DNA of 35,468 bases from an uncultured Ruminococcus sp. (GCA_900539835.1 UQDR01000021.1:1-35468); one strand, 5' to 3'. Shown: positions 16,283 through 24,389, counted from the stretch's first letter. Program-made: numbers and translations. Notes: a model not told the origin generated them from the letters alone.

Positions 16283-16912
16283 TTAGATTTTTGAATATCC
16301 AAAGCTATTTACAAGTGCGTCGACCTTTTGTCCGTTCTGACACATCGGACAGCTGCTTGCGGAATATGTATTATACCCCACGATATCATCTCTTGTAAAT
16401 ATAGCATGGACATCAATTCCGTTTGATTCCTCAATAGCTGAGAATATTGCACCGATTGCCACGAGGTGTCCGTTATAATATTGGAGGCAGTCGATTGCAC
16501 GATTTATAGTTTTACCTGTAGACACTGATGAAATAAGAAGCAAAACCTGCTTTCCCCATATTTTGTTCTGGGTATTATCTCTGAAAATCATCTGATTATT
16601 CGTATTAAGCTCAGGTGTAATTACAGAAATATCTGAGCCGCTGTTTATACCGCTGCTTGACAGGCTTTCAGCAAGAAATGCTCCCAGCATTTCAGTTCCC
16701 TCAAGGCAGATAATTGTATCAATATGGGTACTGCTGTATGTACCGGCGATTTCATCTGCGGCGGCTTTCGCCATTTTATGGCTTGTTTTAATTGAAGTCA
16801 TATCTACATAATAATTAATATGAGAATGGTTTGTTGCAAAATGTCCGGGAATAACGCCGATTTTTATTTTTCTGTTTTTACGTGAATCTATTGTATGAAT
16901 TCTTCCTTCCAT
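16283..16912 (-). CDS. Phosphoribosyltransferase-like protein with altered PRPP loop
   Basis: 209 residues with the type I phosphoribosyltransferase fold order: AAADEIAG, then DTIICLEGTEMLGAFLAESL, then VLLLISSVSTGKTINRAIDCLQYYNG, where the PRPP-binding loop normally reads (V/I)(V/I)DD-x-TTG-x-(S/T). Here the two acidic residues that hold the ribose hydroxyls are replaced by Ser-Ser, so catalysis is doubtful or the protein is a PRPP/nucleotide sensor. The C-terminus has CPMC, a possible metal site. AGGAGGT precedes the ATG. It is transcribed alone from its own promoter. Orotate phosphoribosyltransferase-like annotation would overstate what can be seen. Confidence 0.7.
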   Translation of the reverse strand: MEGRIHTIDSRKNRKIKIGVIPGHFATNHSHINYYVDMTSIKTSHKMAKAAADEIAGTYSSTHIDTIICLEGTEMLGAFLAESLSSSGINSGSDISVITPELNTNNQMIFRDNTQNKIWGKQVLLLISSVSTGKTINRAIDCLQYYNGHLVAIGAIFSAIEESNGIDVHAIFTRDDIVGYNTYSASSCPMCQNGQKVDALVNSFGYSKI

Positions 16913-16959
16913 TAACTATACCTCCTATATTAGAACATCTGTTATTATTTACTTTAGTC

Positions 16960-16988
16960 ATTATATCACATTTTTATCCAAAAATCAA
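16960..16988 (-). promoter_or_regulatory. Promoter of the phosphoribosyltransferase-like gene
   Basis: Minus strand TTGATT (16988-16983) and perfect TATAAT (16965-16960), 17-bp spacing, about 48 bp before the gene. Confidence 0.75.
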
Positions 16989-17054
16989 GCAACTTTTTAA
17001 TAAAAATAAACAATAACTTTTGTTTATATTTCATAATTTACCGACAACATACGA

Positions 17055-17264
17055 CTAAGTTTTCTGTTTTTTTAATCCTGCAAGATAATCCAGCGAAACA
17101 GCATAATGCTGTGCCAGTGTAATGAACAGGTGCATTGGCATTTCCCTCTTCCCGCTTTCATAGAGCTGATATTGCTGTCGGGTTATTCCCAATACCTCTG
17201 CCACTTTCTCCTGAGAAAGATCATTATCCTCTCTCATATCTCGAATTCTCTGATAAAAATACAT
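17055..17264 (-). CDS. Small XRE-family transcriptional regulator
   Basis: 69 residues, almost only a helix-turn-helix of the Cro/CI (HTH_3) type: RIRDMREDNDLSQEKVAEVLGITRQQYQLYESGKREMPMHLFITLAQHYAVSLDYLAGL. The start at 17264 is set by GGAGG 7 nt upstream; a longer frame reading from 17282 would place that site inside the gene. Small stand-alone XRE proteins of this kind are common in Clostridia. An ATTCATATGAAT palindrome lies 45-57 bp upstream and may be its own operator. Confidence 0.85.
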   Translation of the reverse strand: MYFYQRIRDMREDNDLSQEKVAEVLGITRQQYQLYESGKREMPMHLFITLAQHYAVSLDYLAGLKKQKT

Positions 17265-17325
17265 AAAAATTCCTCCGATCATTTGTACATTATGTAGATT
17301 TTATCATGAATTCATATGAATGCAC

Positions 17326-17354
17326 TTGATTTGCATTCGTTTAAATGCTATAAT
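17326..17354 (+). promoter_or_regulatory. Rightward promoter without an obvious gene
   Basis: TTGATT (17326-17331) and TATAAT (17349-17354), 17-bp spacing. A second -10 with extended TGG-TATAAT lies at 17416-17424. No reading frame with a ribosome binding site follows before hsp20 at 17867; transcripts would run into hairpin element copy B. They may drive hsp20 with a long leader or make a non-coding RNA. Confidence 0.5.
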
Positions 17355-17479
17355 ACAAAATGTTACAGGAAATATTACGTTGCTATTCACTAATAATCCC
17401 CTTTATTAGATAATGTGGTATAATATAAAGTATACCAAAAAACCTAAAAAGAAATGCACCCCTTTTGTTAGAACAAACG

Positions 17480-17624
17480 ATATAACTTAAGCAAGGATGT
17501 CACCCGCCTCTTTAGGCGGCGGGTTCCATATTGTTATCAGTAGGAGATACAATCTCCTGCTGATAACCGCATTGCAAAGCAATGCACTTGCCACGTTGAA
17601 TGACGGGGCAAGCCCCTTATTGAA
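17480..17624 (-). repeat. 145-bp multi-hairpin dispersed element, copy B (inverted)
   Basis: Reverse-complement copy of the element at 1232-1376 and 18369-18513, exactly 145 bp. Compared with the other copies the long stem has T for C at its third base and A for G at the matching base of the other arm. This is a compensatory change that keeps the pair. The loop of the GCATTGC stem is TTT instead of AAA, that is, inverted. It lies upstream of hsp20, with copy C downstream in opposite orientation. Confidence 0.85.
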
Positions 17625-17680
17625 CAAAAATATCCAAAAGTCTAATAAAAGGGACATTTTTTATCTTTAAGATTGTCGAA

Positions 17681-17709
17681 TTCAGCACGCTCATGATGAG
17701 AGTGCTGAA
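17681..17709 (+). promoter_or_regulatory. CIRCE-like inverted repeat upstream of hsp20
   Basis: TTCAGCACGC-N9-GAGTGCTGAA: arms of 10 bp with one mismatch and a 9-bp spacer. The known CIRCE operator of HrcA is TTAGCACTC-N9-GAGTGCTAA, so spacing and core GAGTGCT agree. It lies 157 bp before hsp20, further than usual. The sequence after it (TTTTATTATAT) is T-rich, so a terminator is an alternative reading. Confidence 0.5.
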
Positions 17710-17866
17710 TTTTATTATATCAGCTAATTATTCGCATAATTATTATAAATCAAACCAATAATATAATGTATATACAATTAAAAAAGACATTCACTTAGAG
17801 CAAATAAAACCAAATGCAGAACAAACGAATATAATATTTTGTAAAAAACTTTTGGGAGGTAATTTT

Positions 17867-18325
17867 ATGTTAGAACCAAGACCAATGAAAAGAAATCACA
17901 ATCAACTAACAGCATATAATCCTTTCAGGGATATGGAGGAATTTGAGAGAAGCTTTTTCAGAAATCCGTTGGGTTTCTTCGGAAACAGCTCTTTTTCTGA
18001 ATTCAAAACAGATATTAAAGATGAGGGAAGCAATTATTTGCTTGAAGCTGATTTGCCGGGCTTTGACAAAAAAGACATCAACATTGATATAAACGGAGAA
18101 ATGCTCACAATTTCCGCCGAACGTCATTCAGAACATGAGGAAAAGGACAAACAAGGAAAATATGTACACTGTGAGCGTTCATATGGTTCATATTCCAGAA
18201 GCTTTAATATTTCTGAGGTGGATGCAGAAAGCATTAAAGCTAAATACGACAACGGAGTTTTACAGCTTACGCTGCCGAAAAAGGAAATCTCTCGGCCAAA
18301 ATCAAAACGCCTTGAAATTGAATAA
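17867..18325 (+). CDS. Hsp20/alpha-crystallin small heat shock protein
   Basis: 152 residues. Variable N-terminus (NPFRDMEEFERSFFRNPLGFFG), alpha-crystallin domain at about 45-135 (LEADLPGFDKKDINIDINGEMLTISAER ... YGSYSRSFNISEVDAESIKAKYDNGVLQLTLPKKE), then RLEIE, an IXI-type tail. Such proteins are ATP-independent holdases that bind unfolding proteins in the cytoplasm. ATG at 17867 is preceded by GGGAGGT at 6 nt; a TTG five codons earlier is less likely. A CIRCE-like repeat lies upstream. The gene is flanked by inverted copies of the 145-bp hairpin element. Confidence 0.94.
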   Translation: MLEPRPMKRNHNQLTAYNPFRDMEEFERSFFRNPLGFFGNSSFSEFKTDIKDEGSNYLLEADLPGFDKKDINIDINGEMLTISAERHSEHEEKDKQGKYVHCERSYGSYSRSFNISEVDAESIKAKYDNGVLQLTLPKKEISRPKSKRLEIE

Positions 18326-18331
18326 ATACAA

Positions 18332-18370
18332 AACCGCACCGTGAAAATCTTCACTGTGCGGTTAATTTTT
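18332..18370 (+). terminator. hsp20 terminator
   Basis: AACCGCACCGTGAA pairs with TTCACTGTGCGGTT (18350-18363) with one internal mismatch, followed by AATTTTT. The T tract merges with the first bases of hairpin element copy C. Confidence 0.85.
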
Positions 18371-18513
18371 CAATAAGGGGCTTGCCCCGTCATTTAACGT
18401 GGCAAGCGCATTGCAAAGCAATGCGGTCATCAGTAGGAGATACAATCTCCTACTGATGACAAGATGGAACCCGCCGCCTAAAGAGGCGGGGGACATCCTT
18501 GCCTAAGTTATAT
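18369..18513 (+). repeat. 145-bp multi-hairpin dispersed element, copy C
   Basis: Nearly identical to copy A over its whole length. Its long hairpin is perfect: 15-bp arms GTCATCAGTAGGAGA / TCTCCTACTGATGAC with loop TACAA. In copy A, and in copy B read in the same sense, the loop is the reverse complement, TTGTA. A GCTTGCC (5') / GGCAAGC pairing offers an alternative fold to the GGGGC-TT-GCCCC hairpin. It lies between hsp20 and the end of the convergent GH94 gene, 10 bp from the latter's stop. Confidence 0.85.
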
Positions 18514-18523
18514 AATATTTATT

Positions 18524-20932
18524 TTATCCGAGAACAACCGTAATGTCAGTCTGTTCTGTCATCTTGCATTCGCAGACAAAATTGCCGTCTATTGCTTCGC
18601 CGTTTACTGTTACAGACTTAACACCGCTCTGAACATGGTCAGGGTTCTGAATGTCGATTGACAGATGCTTGCCACGGAAATTCTTTTCAATCTTAAAGCC
18701 ATCCCAGCTTGCAGGAATTGCAGGGTCAATTACAAGTCCTTCAGCATTTGGACGCATTCCGCAGATACCCTCAACACAGCCTACCATTACTGTTGAGCCT
18801 GTTCCTGTCAGCCAGTGAACATGTGAACGCCCTGCAAACGGTGAACGTGTTGACTCAGTGAACTGTCCGTGAACGTATGGCTCAAGCACTCTGATCTCTG
18901 CCTTATCGTTAAGTGAAGCAGGTGATGATTCCATAAAGTATTCAAAGGCTCTGTCGCCGTGTCCGAGAAGTGATTCAGCAAGGATCGCCCAGCCCTGTGT
19001 CTGTGAGAAGATGCCTCCGTTTTCCTTAGTATCAGGATTGAATATATGCATAAGCGCACCGTCAAAGTGATGGTCAACATAAGGCGGCTCAAGAATCTTT
19101 ACACCATACGGTGTATTGAGGATCTCGTGTACCTTTTCCATTGAGGTTTCAGCCTGTTCTTTGCTTGCAAAGCCTGAAATAACAGCCCAAGTCTGAGGGT
19201 TAAGCCACATGCTTGCTTCCTTGTCATCTCTTGCGCCGACAACCACGCCGTCCTCACGGATTCCACGAATAAATCTGTCCTTGTTCCAGCACTTTTCAAG
19301 TGACTCGCCAAGCTCAGCCTGTACCTTTTCAATATATTTTACATACTCGGTATCGTTCTTTTCTTCAGCCATTTCCTTGATTATAGTCATAGCATAATAA
19401 AGCTGGAAAGCAACGAATGTTGATTCGCCCTTAGCGCCCATTCTCAGACAGTCGTTCCAGTCAGCATGAAGTCCTGCCGGCATAGAGTTTGCGCCCAGTC
19501 TTTCCATTGAGAATCTGATTGCATTCTTCAAGTGATTATAAACAGTATCCTCACCGCCGTTAGCATATACGATAACCTCATCGAGGAACGCTTTGTTTCC
19601 GCTTTCACCAATATATTTTACTATAGTCGGGAACAGCCAGAGAGCATCGTCTGCACGATAAGACGGATGTCCTGTTTCCTTAGCATAATCCGAGTTAGGA
19701 TTGTTTTCATCAGGACAATTTTCATGACCGGCATTGTGGTCGAATTTAACCAATGGCAGACCGCCGCCGTTGTCAACCTGTGCAGAAATCATGAAACGAA
19801 TTTTTTCTGCTGCAAGCTCCGGATTAATATGAATGATACCCTGAATATCCTGTACGGTATCACGATAACCATAGCCGTTTCTAAGTCCGCAGTATACAAA
19901 TGAAGCGGCTCTTGACCAGATAAATGTAATAAAGCACTGATAAGCGTTCCAAACGTTTACCATGTTGTTAAATTCGTCAGAAGGAGTTTCAACCTGAAAG
20001 TTATCAAGCTGGCTGTGCCAATAATCAACAAGTTCCTTGATTTCAGCGTCGCACTTTCCTGCCTGTTCATATTCTTTCATAATTGCAGAAGCTTCTGCGT
20101 TATTTCTCTGACCGAGGAGATATACAACTTCTATAGTTTCTCCTGCTTTGAGTTCAACATCGCTCTGAAGTGCTCCGCAGCTGTTTCCGTTATAGCTGAG
20201 AACATTATCGCACTTGCCGGATTCAACAGCAACAGGATTTCCATAAGTTCTGTAAGCTCCGATAAAGTTATCGAGATTTCCGTTATATGCACTTACAGGA
20301 GCGCCAACAACGCCGAAAAATCTTTCTCTGTGGTTTGAACCTGTTTCGTCCTTGCACTGATTTTCATTTATATGCTGAACGATTTTATCGCCCTCAAAAG
20401 ATGTTCTGCATATGAACAATGTATACTGAAGATTGATCTGATCCTGTTCATAGTTATTCTCATTTGTAAATTCAGCAAAACCATAAAGTGAAAGCTTTCT
20501 GTCTGCGTCAGAATTATTTGTGATTTTAGCTCTCCAAACTTCATAAGCTTTGTTGAGAGGAACATAATATGTCACCTCTGAATGAATATCAGCATAGTCA
20601 GCTTTCATTGTAGTATAAGCTGTACCGTGATGACATTCGCTCTTATACTTATCCATTGGCTTACCGACAGGCTGCCATGAAGCCGACCAATAATCTGCTG
20701 TATCGTTATCACGGATATAGATATATCTACCCGGAACAGAAATATTTGTGTTAAAACGATATCTCAGATGTCTGCCGTTTGCTCCGCTTTTTTCAAAGCT
20801 GTAGCCTCCTGCATTGTTAGAGATAATTGCGCCGTATTCCGGTGAACCGAGATAGTTAGCCCAAGGCGCCGGGGTGTCGGGACGAGTAATAACATACTCT
20901 TTGTTTTTCAAATCAAAATAACCGTACTGCAT
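18524..20932 (-). CDS. GH94 disaccharide phosphorylase (cellobiose/chitobiose phosphorylase-like)
   Basis: 802 residues, family length about 800. The N-terminal beta-sandwich domain begins GYFDLKNKEYVITRPDTPAPWANYLG, typical of GH94. The (alpha/alpha)6 catalytic barrel contains NGYGYRDTVQD and HADWNDCLRMG; the Asp of ADWND is the general acid in studied relatives. The end has HWLTGTGSTVM and VIDPAIPASWDGF. GH94 enzymes split a disaccharide with phosphate into a sugar 1-phosphate and a sugar, in the cytoplasm. The N-terminal half looks nearer to chitobiose- than cellobiose-phosphorylases, so the substrate is left open. The start at 20932 has GGAG 8 nt upstream. No transporter adjoins it. Confidence 0.88.
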   Translation of the reverse strand: MQYGYFDLKNKEYVITRPDTPAPWANYLGSPEYGAIISNNAGGYSFEKSGANGRHLRYRFNTNISVPGRYIYIRDNDTADYWSASWQPVGKPMDKYKSECHHGTAYTTMKADYADIHSEVTYYVPLNKAYEVWRAKITNNSDADRKLSLYGFAEFTNENNYEQDQINLQYTLFICRTSFEGDKIVQHINENQCKDETGSNHRERFFGVVGAPVSAYNGNLDNFIGAYRTYGNPVAVESGKCDNVLSYNGNSCGALQSDVELKAGETIEVVYLLGQRNNAEASAIMKEYEQAGKCDAEIKELVDYWHSQLDNFQVETPSDEFNNMVNVWNAYQCFITFIWSRAASFVYCGLRNGYGYRDTVQDIQGIIHINPELAAEKIRFMISAQVDNGGGLPLVKFDHNAGHENCPDENNPNSDYAKETGHPSYRADDALWLFPTIVKYIGESGNKAFLDEVIVYANGGEDTVYNHLKNAIRFSMERLGANSMPAGLHADWNDCLRMGAKGESTFVAFQLYYAMTIIKEMAEEKNDTEYVKYIEKVQAELGESLEKCWNKDRFIRGIREDGVVVGARDDKEASMWLNPQTWAVISGFASKEQAETSMEKVHEILNTPYGVKILEPPYVDHHFDGALMHIFNPDTKENGGIFSQTQGWAILAESLLGHGDRAFEYFMESSPASLNDKAEIRVLEPYVHGQFTESTRSPFAGRSHVHWLTGTGSTVMVGCVEGICGMRPNAEGLVIDPAIPASWDGFKIEKNFRGKHLSIDIQNPDHVQSGVKSVTVNGEAIDGNFVCECKMTEQTDITVVLG

Positions 20933-21002
20933 AACTTTACTCCTTTTCATTTTATTGAAGTTCATCTTAAAACTTCTTTTTCCGTTCTTAAATTGCACTT
21001 TA

Positions 21003-21031
21003 AATTTAGCACACATCTTCCACACTGTCAA
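21003..21031 (-). promoter_or_regulatory. GH94 gene promoter
   Basis: Minus strand TTGACA (21031-21026) and TAAATT (21008-21003), 17-bp spacing, about 70 bp upstream of the start codon. Confidence 0.65.
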
Positions 21032-21123
21032 GGGCATTTCCCAAACTTTTACGATATTTACGAAAACGATTAAGTAAAAACCTTTTCTTTAGGTTATTTT
21101 AACAACAATATGAAAAAATACAG

Positions 21124-21152
21124 TTGCAATACCTTTTAATAGATGATATAAT
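21124..21152 (+). promoter_or_regulatory. Promoter of the GyrI-like gene
   Basis: TTGCAA (21124-21129) and TATAAT (21147-21152), 17-bp spacing, 33 bp before the ATG. Confidence 0.78.
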
Positions 21153-21184
21153 GAGGAAAGAAAATATATAGGAGATACAAAATA

Positions 21185-21817
21185 ATGGCTTTTGATTATA
21201 AAAAAGAATACAAGGAATTTTATATGCCTAAAAATAAACCCGGTATAATTGAAATACCTCAAATGAATTATATTGCCGTAAGAGGAAAAGGAAATCCTAA
21301 TGACGAAGCGGGAGAATATAAACAATCTATAGGTTTATTATATGCTATTGCATTCACTATTAAAATGAGTTATAAGGGAACTCATAAAATTGACGGATAT
21401 TTTGAATATGTTGTACCTCCGCTTGAGGGATTTTGGTGGCAGGACGGAATAACAGGAATAGATTACAACAAAAAAGAAGAGATGAATTTTATCTCTTTAA
21501 TAAGACTGCCTGAATTTGTAACCGAGGACGAATTTAAATGGGCAGTTGAAGAAGCCACCAAAAAGAAAAATCAGGATTTTTCCAAGGTTGAATTTTTAAC
21601 TTATAACGAGGGATTATGCGTTCAGTGTATGCATATCGGCTCTTATGACAACGAGCCGGCTACCATTGAGCTTATGAATAACTATGCTCAAGAAAACGGA
21701 TATGAAACTGATATCACCGACAAAAGATTTCATCATGAGATTTATTTAAGCGATCCAAGAAGATGTGATGTCAGCAAATTAAAGACAGTGATCAGACATC
21801 CGATTAAAGTAAAATAG
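21185..21817 (+). CDS. GyrI-like small-molecule-binding domain protein
   Basis: 210 residues. It starts with a short basic segment, then IIEIPQMNYIAVRGKGNPNDEAGEYKQSIGLLYAIAFTIKM, followed by FEYVVPPLEGFWW and a second half ending EIYLSDPRRCDVSKLKTVIRHPI. This is the stand-alone GyrI-like/SRPBCC-unrelated effector-binding family (PF06445 type) seen in Firmicutes. Members bind or hydrolyse small hydrophobic or cationic compounds; the ligand here is unknown. There is no DNA-binding domain, unlike the MerR/AraC proteins that share the fold. AGGAGA precedes the ATG. It is a single-gene unit with its own promoter and terminator. Confidence 0.8.
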   Translation: MAFDYKKEYKEFYMPKNKPGIIEIPQMNYIAVRGKGNPNDEAGEYKQSIGLLYAIAFTIKMSYKGTHKIDGYFEYVVPPLEGFWWQDGITGIDYNKKEEMNFISLIRLPEFVTEDEFKWAVEEATKKKNQDFSKVEFLTYNEGLCVQCMHIGSYDNEPATIELMNNYAQENGYETDITDKRFHHEIYLSDPRRCDVSKLKTVIRHPIKVK

Positions 21818-21823
21818 CTATAA

Positions 21824-21861
21824 AAAACAGCCGGGCGAAATAATGACGCTCGGCTGTTTTC
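21824..21861 (+). terminator. Terminator of the GyrI-like gene
   Basis: AACAGCCGGGCG / CGCTCGGCTGTT, 12-bp stem with one G-U pair and a 9-nt loop, followed by TTTTC. Confidence 0.85.
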
Positions 21862-21968
21862 AGTTGGTTGTAAGATAAATTGAAATTTACATTGTTACAT
21901 GTGAGTCAAAGTATTTTTCATAATCCCCTCCATAAATCCTGTTTATCTCACATTTGTATTTTGCTGTT

Positions 21969-22621
21969 CTAAATAATGTTCAATAATCCGCATAAATCGG
22001 TAACTGTGGAAACTTGCCCGTAGTTTCCACCAATATTTTTTCTGTCAACAAACACAGATTTTATTCCCAGTTTTGTGGGCGCAATAACATCCTACTGTGG
22101 AGAATCCCCTACAAAAACAGTATCATCAGGAGCAAGTCCACACCTTTCCAGAACAGAAAGATAAACCATCGAATTCGGCTTGTAGCAGCCAAGCATTTGC
22201 GAGGTGAATATCTCGTCAAATGCCAGTCCGTTAAATTTTAAATTCTGAAAAAGCGGCTGTGTATCCGTATTCGAGGCAATAATAAGCCGACATCGTTTTT
22301 TTAACTTAGAGATAACCTCAGCAGTTTCGGCAAAAGCGTGCCTATCATACAGACTTGACAGCATTATTTGAACGTCAGTTTTTACATCTCCGGCAATGCT
22401 ATATTTACTATACAGTTCCGTCAAGTCATTGTAAAAAATCTCACGTTCATTTTTGAAAATCGAACTCTGCATGTTTCCTTTGTGAATGATTTTCCAGTCT
22501 GCATAAAACTTTTTAGAATCTTTCTGAGAATTGCTTTCTTCAAAATCTCAGCGGCAGCATTTACAGATCCGTTGCCCGTGGAAATCAGTGTGCCATATAC
22601 ATCAAACAAAATTGCTTTCAT
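21969..22621 (-). pseudogene. HAD-family hydrolase pseudogene (one frameshift, one nonsense codon)
   Basis: Two frames together encode one complete HAD phosphatase of about 217 codons. The N-terminus MKAILFDVYGTLISTGNG (motif I, DVYGT) reads from 22621. Near 22530 a single base is missing: AAAGCA-ATTCTCAG should read AAAGCA-AATTCTCAG. After it the frame continues as NSQKDSKKFYADW and on to IIASNTDTQ and FVGDSPQ. A TAG at 22094-22092 then interrupts VGDSPQ-DVIAPTKLGIKSVFVDRKN, which continues to a stop at 21971. The total of 653 bp is one short of 218 codons, exactly fitting one deletion. AGGTGAG precedes the start. Recent decay is likely because the rest is intact. Confidence 0.88.
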
Positions 22622-22719
22622 TTTCTCACCTATTAAATTATGTTTACTCACATGACAATTATACTACACCTCCTAACCAAAGTCAAAACTTAAAAAACGT
22701 GATATTGGCTTATCAGCTA

Positions 22720-22748
22720 TTGCAATATTATTTTGCTTATGATATAAT
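22720..22748 (+). promoter_or_regulatory. guaA promoter
   Basis: TTGCAA (22720-22725) and TATAAT (22743-22748), 17-bp spacing. The leader is only about 40 nt, too short for a guanine riboswitch. Confidence 0.78.
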
Positions 22749-22793
22749 AATTTTGTATATTCACTGAGAAATTTAAAGAAATGAGGTAGCCAT

Positions 22794-24332
22794 ATGACAC
22801 ATGAATCTGTTTTGGTTCTTGACTTCGGCGGACAGTATAACCAGCTTATCGCAAGACGTGTTCGTGACCATCACGTTTATGCTGAAATCAAGCCCTTTGA
22901 CACCCCTTTGGAAGAAATAAAAGCAAAGAATTACAAAGGTATTATTTTTACGGGCGGACCAAACTCCGTATATGATATGTCATCTCCGCACTACACCAAA
23001 GATATCCTGGACTTAGGAATTCCCGTTCTGGGAATTTGCTATGGATGTCAGCTTATTTCATGGATGTGCGACGGAAAGGTCGAATCCTGCGCTAAAAGCG
23101 AATACGGAAAAATTGAAATAGACATTACTAAAAAAGACAGTAAGCTTTTTAAAAACGTTCCCGAAAACAACATTGTATGGATGAGCCATACCGATTATAT
23201 AAGCTGCCCTCCTGAGGGATTTGAAATCACATCCCATTCTGAGGACTGCCCTTGTGCTTCCATGGAAAATGAGAGCAGAAATATCTATGCCGTTCAATTC
23301 CACCCGGAGGTTACACACAGCGAATACGGAAAGCAAATCTTACATAACTTTCTTTATGAAATTTGTCACTGCAAGGGCGACTGGGTAATGGACAACTTTA
23401 TTGAAAGCACCGTTGAAAAGCTGAGAGAAAAAATTGGTGATAAAAAGGTTATTCTCGGACTTTCAGGAGGAGTTGACTCTTCTGTTGCGGCAGGTCTTTT
23501 GAGCCGTGCGGTAGGAAAACAGCTTACCTGTGTTTTCGTTGACCAAGGTCTTATGAGAAAAGACGAGGGAGATTTTGTTGAAGATACTTTCACACGTCTT
23601 TTTGACATGAATTTTGTAAGAGTAAACTGTCAGAAGCAGTTTATTGCAAAGCTGAAAGGCATAACCGATCCTGAAGAAAAGAGAAAAACTATCGGAACAG
23701 AGTTTTATAAAGTTTTCTGGGATAAAATCAGAGAAGAATCCGACGGCGGCTTCTTTGCACAGGGTACTATTTATCCTGATTGCATTGAAAGCGGAAAAGG
23801 TGACGCAGACACAATTAAAACTCATCACAATAAGGTTAAAATGCCGGACGATATTAAATTTGACGATGTAATTGAACCGCTTTGCGATTTGTTCAAGGAC
23901 GAGGTAAGAGCTGTTGGTGAAAAGCTGGGCATACCTCACGAACTTGTTTGGCGTCAGCCGTTCCCGGGGCCCGGACTTGGGGTAAGAATAATCGGTGAGA
24001 TTACAGAGGATAAGATAAAAGTTTTGCAGGAAGCTGACGCAGTATTCCGTGATGAAATATCCAAGAGCGGAATTGAAGATCAGCTTAGCCAGTTCTTTGC
24101 TGTACTACCTGATGTACAAACTGTAGGAGTTATGGGCGACCACAGGACATACGATCATTTGATTGCCATAAGAGCGATCACAACTGATGATTTTATGACT
24201 GCCGACTGGGCAAAGATTCCTTATGACATTCTTGCCCGCATTTCAAACAGGCTTACAAACGAAGTTGACCACGTTAACAGAGTAGTATATGACATTACCT
24301 CAAAACCACCGGGAACTGTGGAGTGGGAATAG
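22794..24332 (+). CDS. guaA: GMP synthase (glutamine-hydrolysing)
   Basis: 512 residues. The N-terminal class I glutamine amidotransferase domain has nucleophile Cys82 in GICYG and the His-Glu pair in VQFHPEVTHS. The ATP pyrophosphatase domain has the P-loop LGLSGGVDSSVAAG (about 221-234). The C-terminal dimerisation domain ends DHVNRVVYDITSKPPGTVEWE. The enzyme converts XMP, ATP and glutamine into GMP. Start by GAGGTAG at 8 nt. The last codons contain the 11-bp core GAGTGGGAATA, repeated at 33360-33370, so this 3' end is the attachment site of an integrated element. The coding sequence remains complete. Confidence 0.97.
   Translation: MTHESVLVLDFGGQYNQLIARRVRDHHVYAEIKPFDTPLEEIKAKNYKGIIFTGGPNSVYDMSSPHYTKDILDLGIPVLGICYGCQLISWMCDGKVESCAKSEYGKIEIDITKKDSKLFKNVPENNIVWMSHTDYISCPPEGFEITSHSEDCPCASMENESRNIYAVQFHPEVTHSEYGKQILHNFLYEICHCKGDWVMDNFIESTVEKLREKIGDKKVILGLSGGVDSSVAAGLLSRAVGKQLTCVFVDQGLMRKDEGDFVEDTFTRLFDMNFVRVNCQKQFIAKLKGITDPEEKRKTIGTEFYKVFWDKIREESDGGFFAQGTIYPDCIESGKGDADTIKTHHNKVKMPDDIKFDDVIEPLCDLFKDEVRAVGEKLGIPHELVWRQPFPGPGLGVRIIGEITEDKIKVLQEADAVFRDEISKSGIEDQLSQFFAVLPDVQTVGVMGDHRTYDHLIAIRAITTDDFMTADWAKIPYDILARISNRLTNEVDHVNRVVYDITSKPPGTVEWE
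24321..24331 (+). other. Left attachment core (attL) in guaA
   Basis: GAGTGGGAATA covers the Glu-Trp-Glu codons and the first two bases of the stop codon of guaA; the same 11 bp recur at 33360-33370. The flanking bases differ on both sides, which fixes the length of the repeat. Confidence 0.75.
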
Positions 24333-24389
24333 TAAACAGAACTCTCAAACACCGCATAAATAAAGGAAATTTGAGATTTTGAAAAACAA

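Noticed and set aside
17681..17709. Reading the CIRCE-like repeat only as a terminator
   Set aside because: The 9-bp spacing and GAGTGCT core match CIRCE, and no gene ends just upstream. A terminator role was kept as an alternative, not as the main call.
22749..22793. Guanine riboswitch before guaA
   Set aside because: The leader is only about 40 nt and has none of the purine aptamer sequence.
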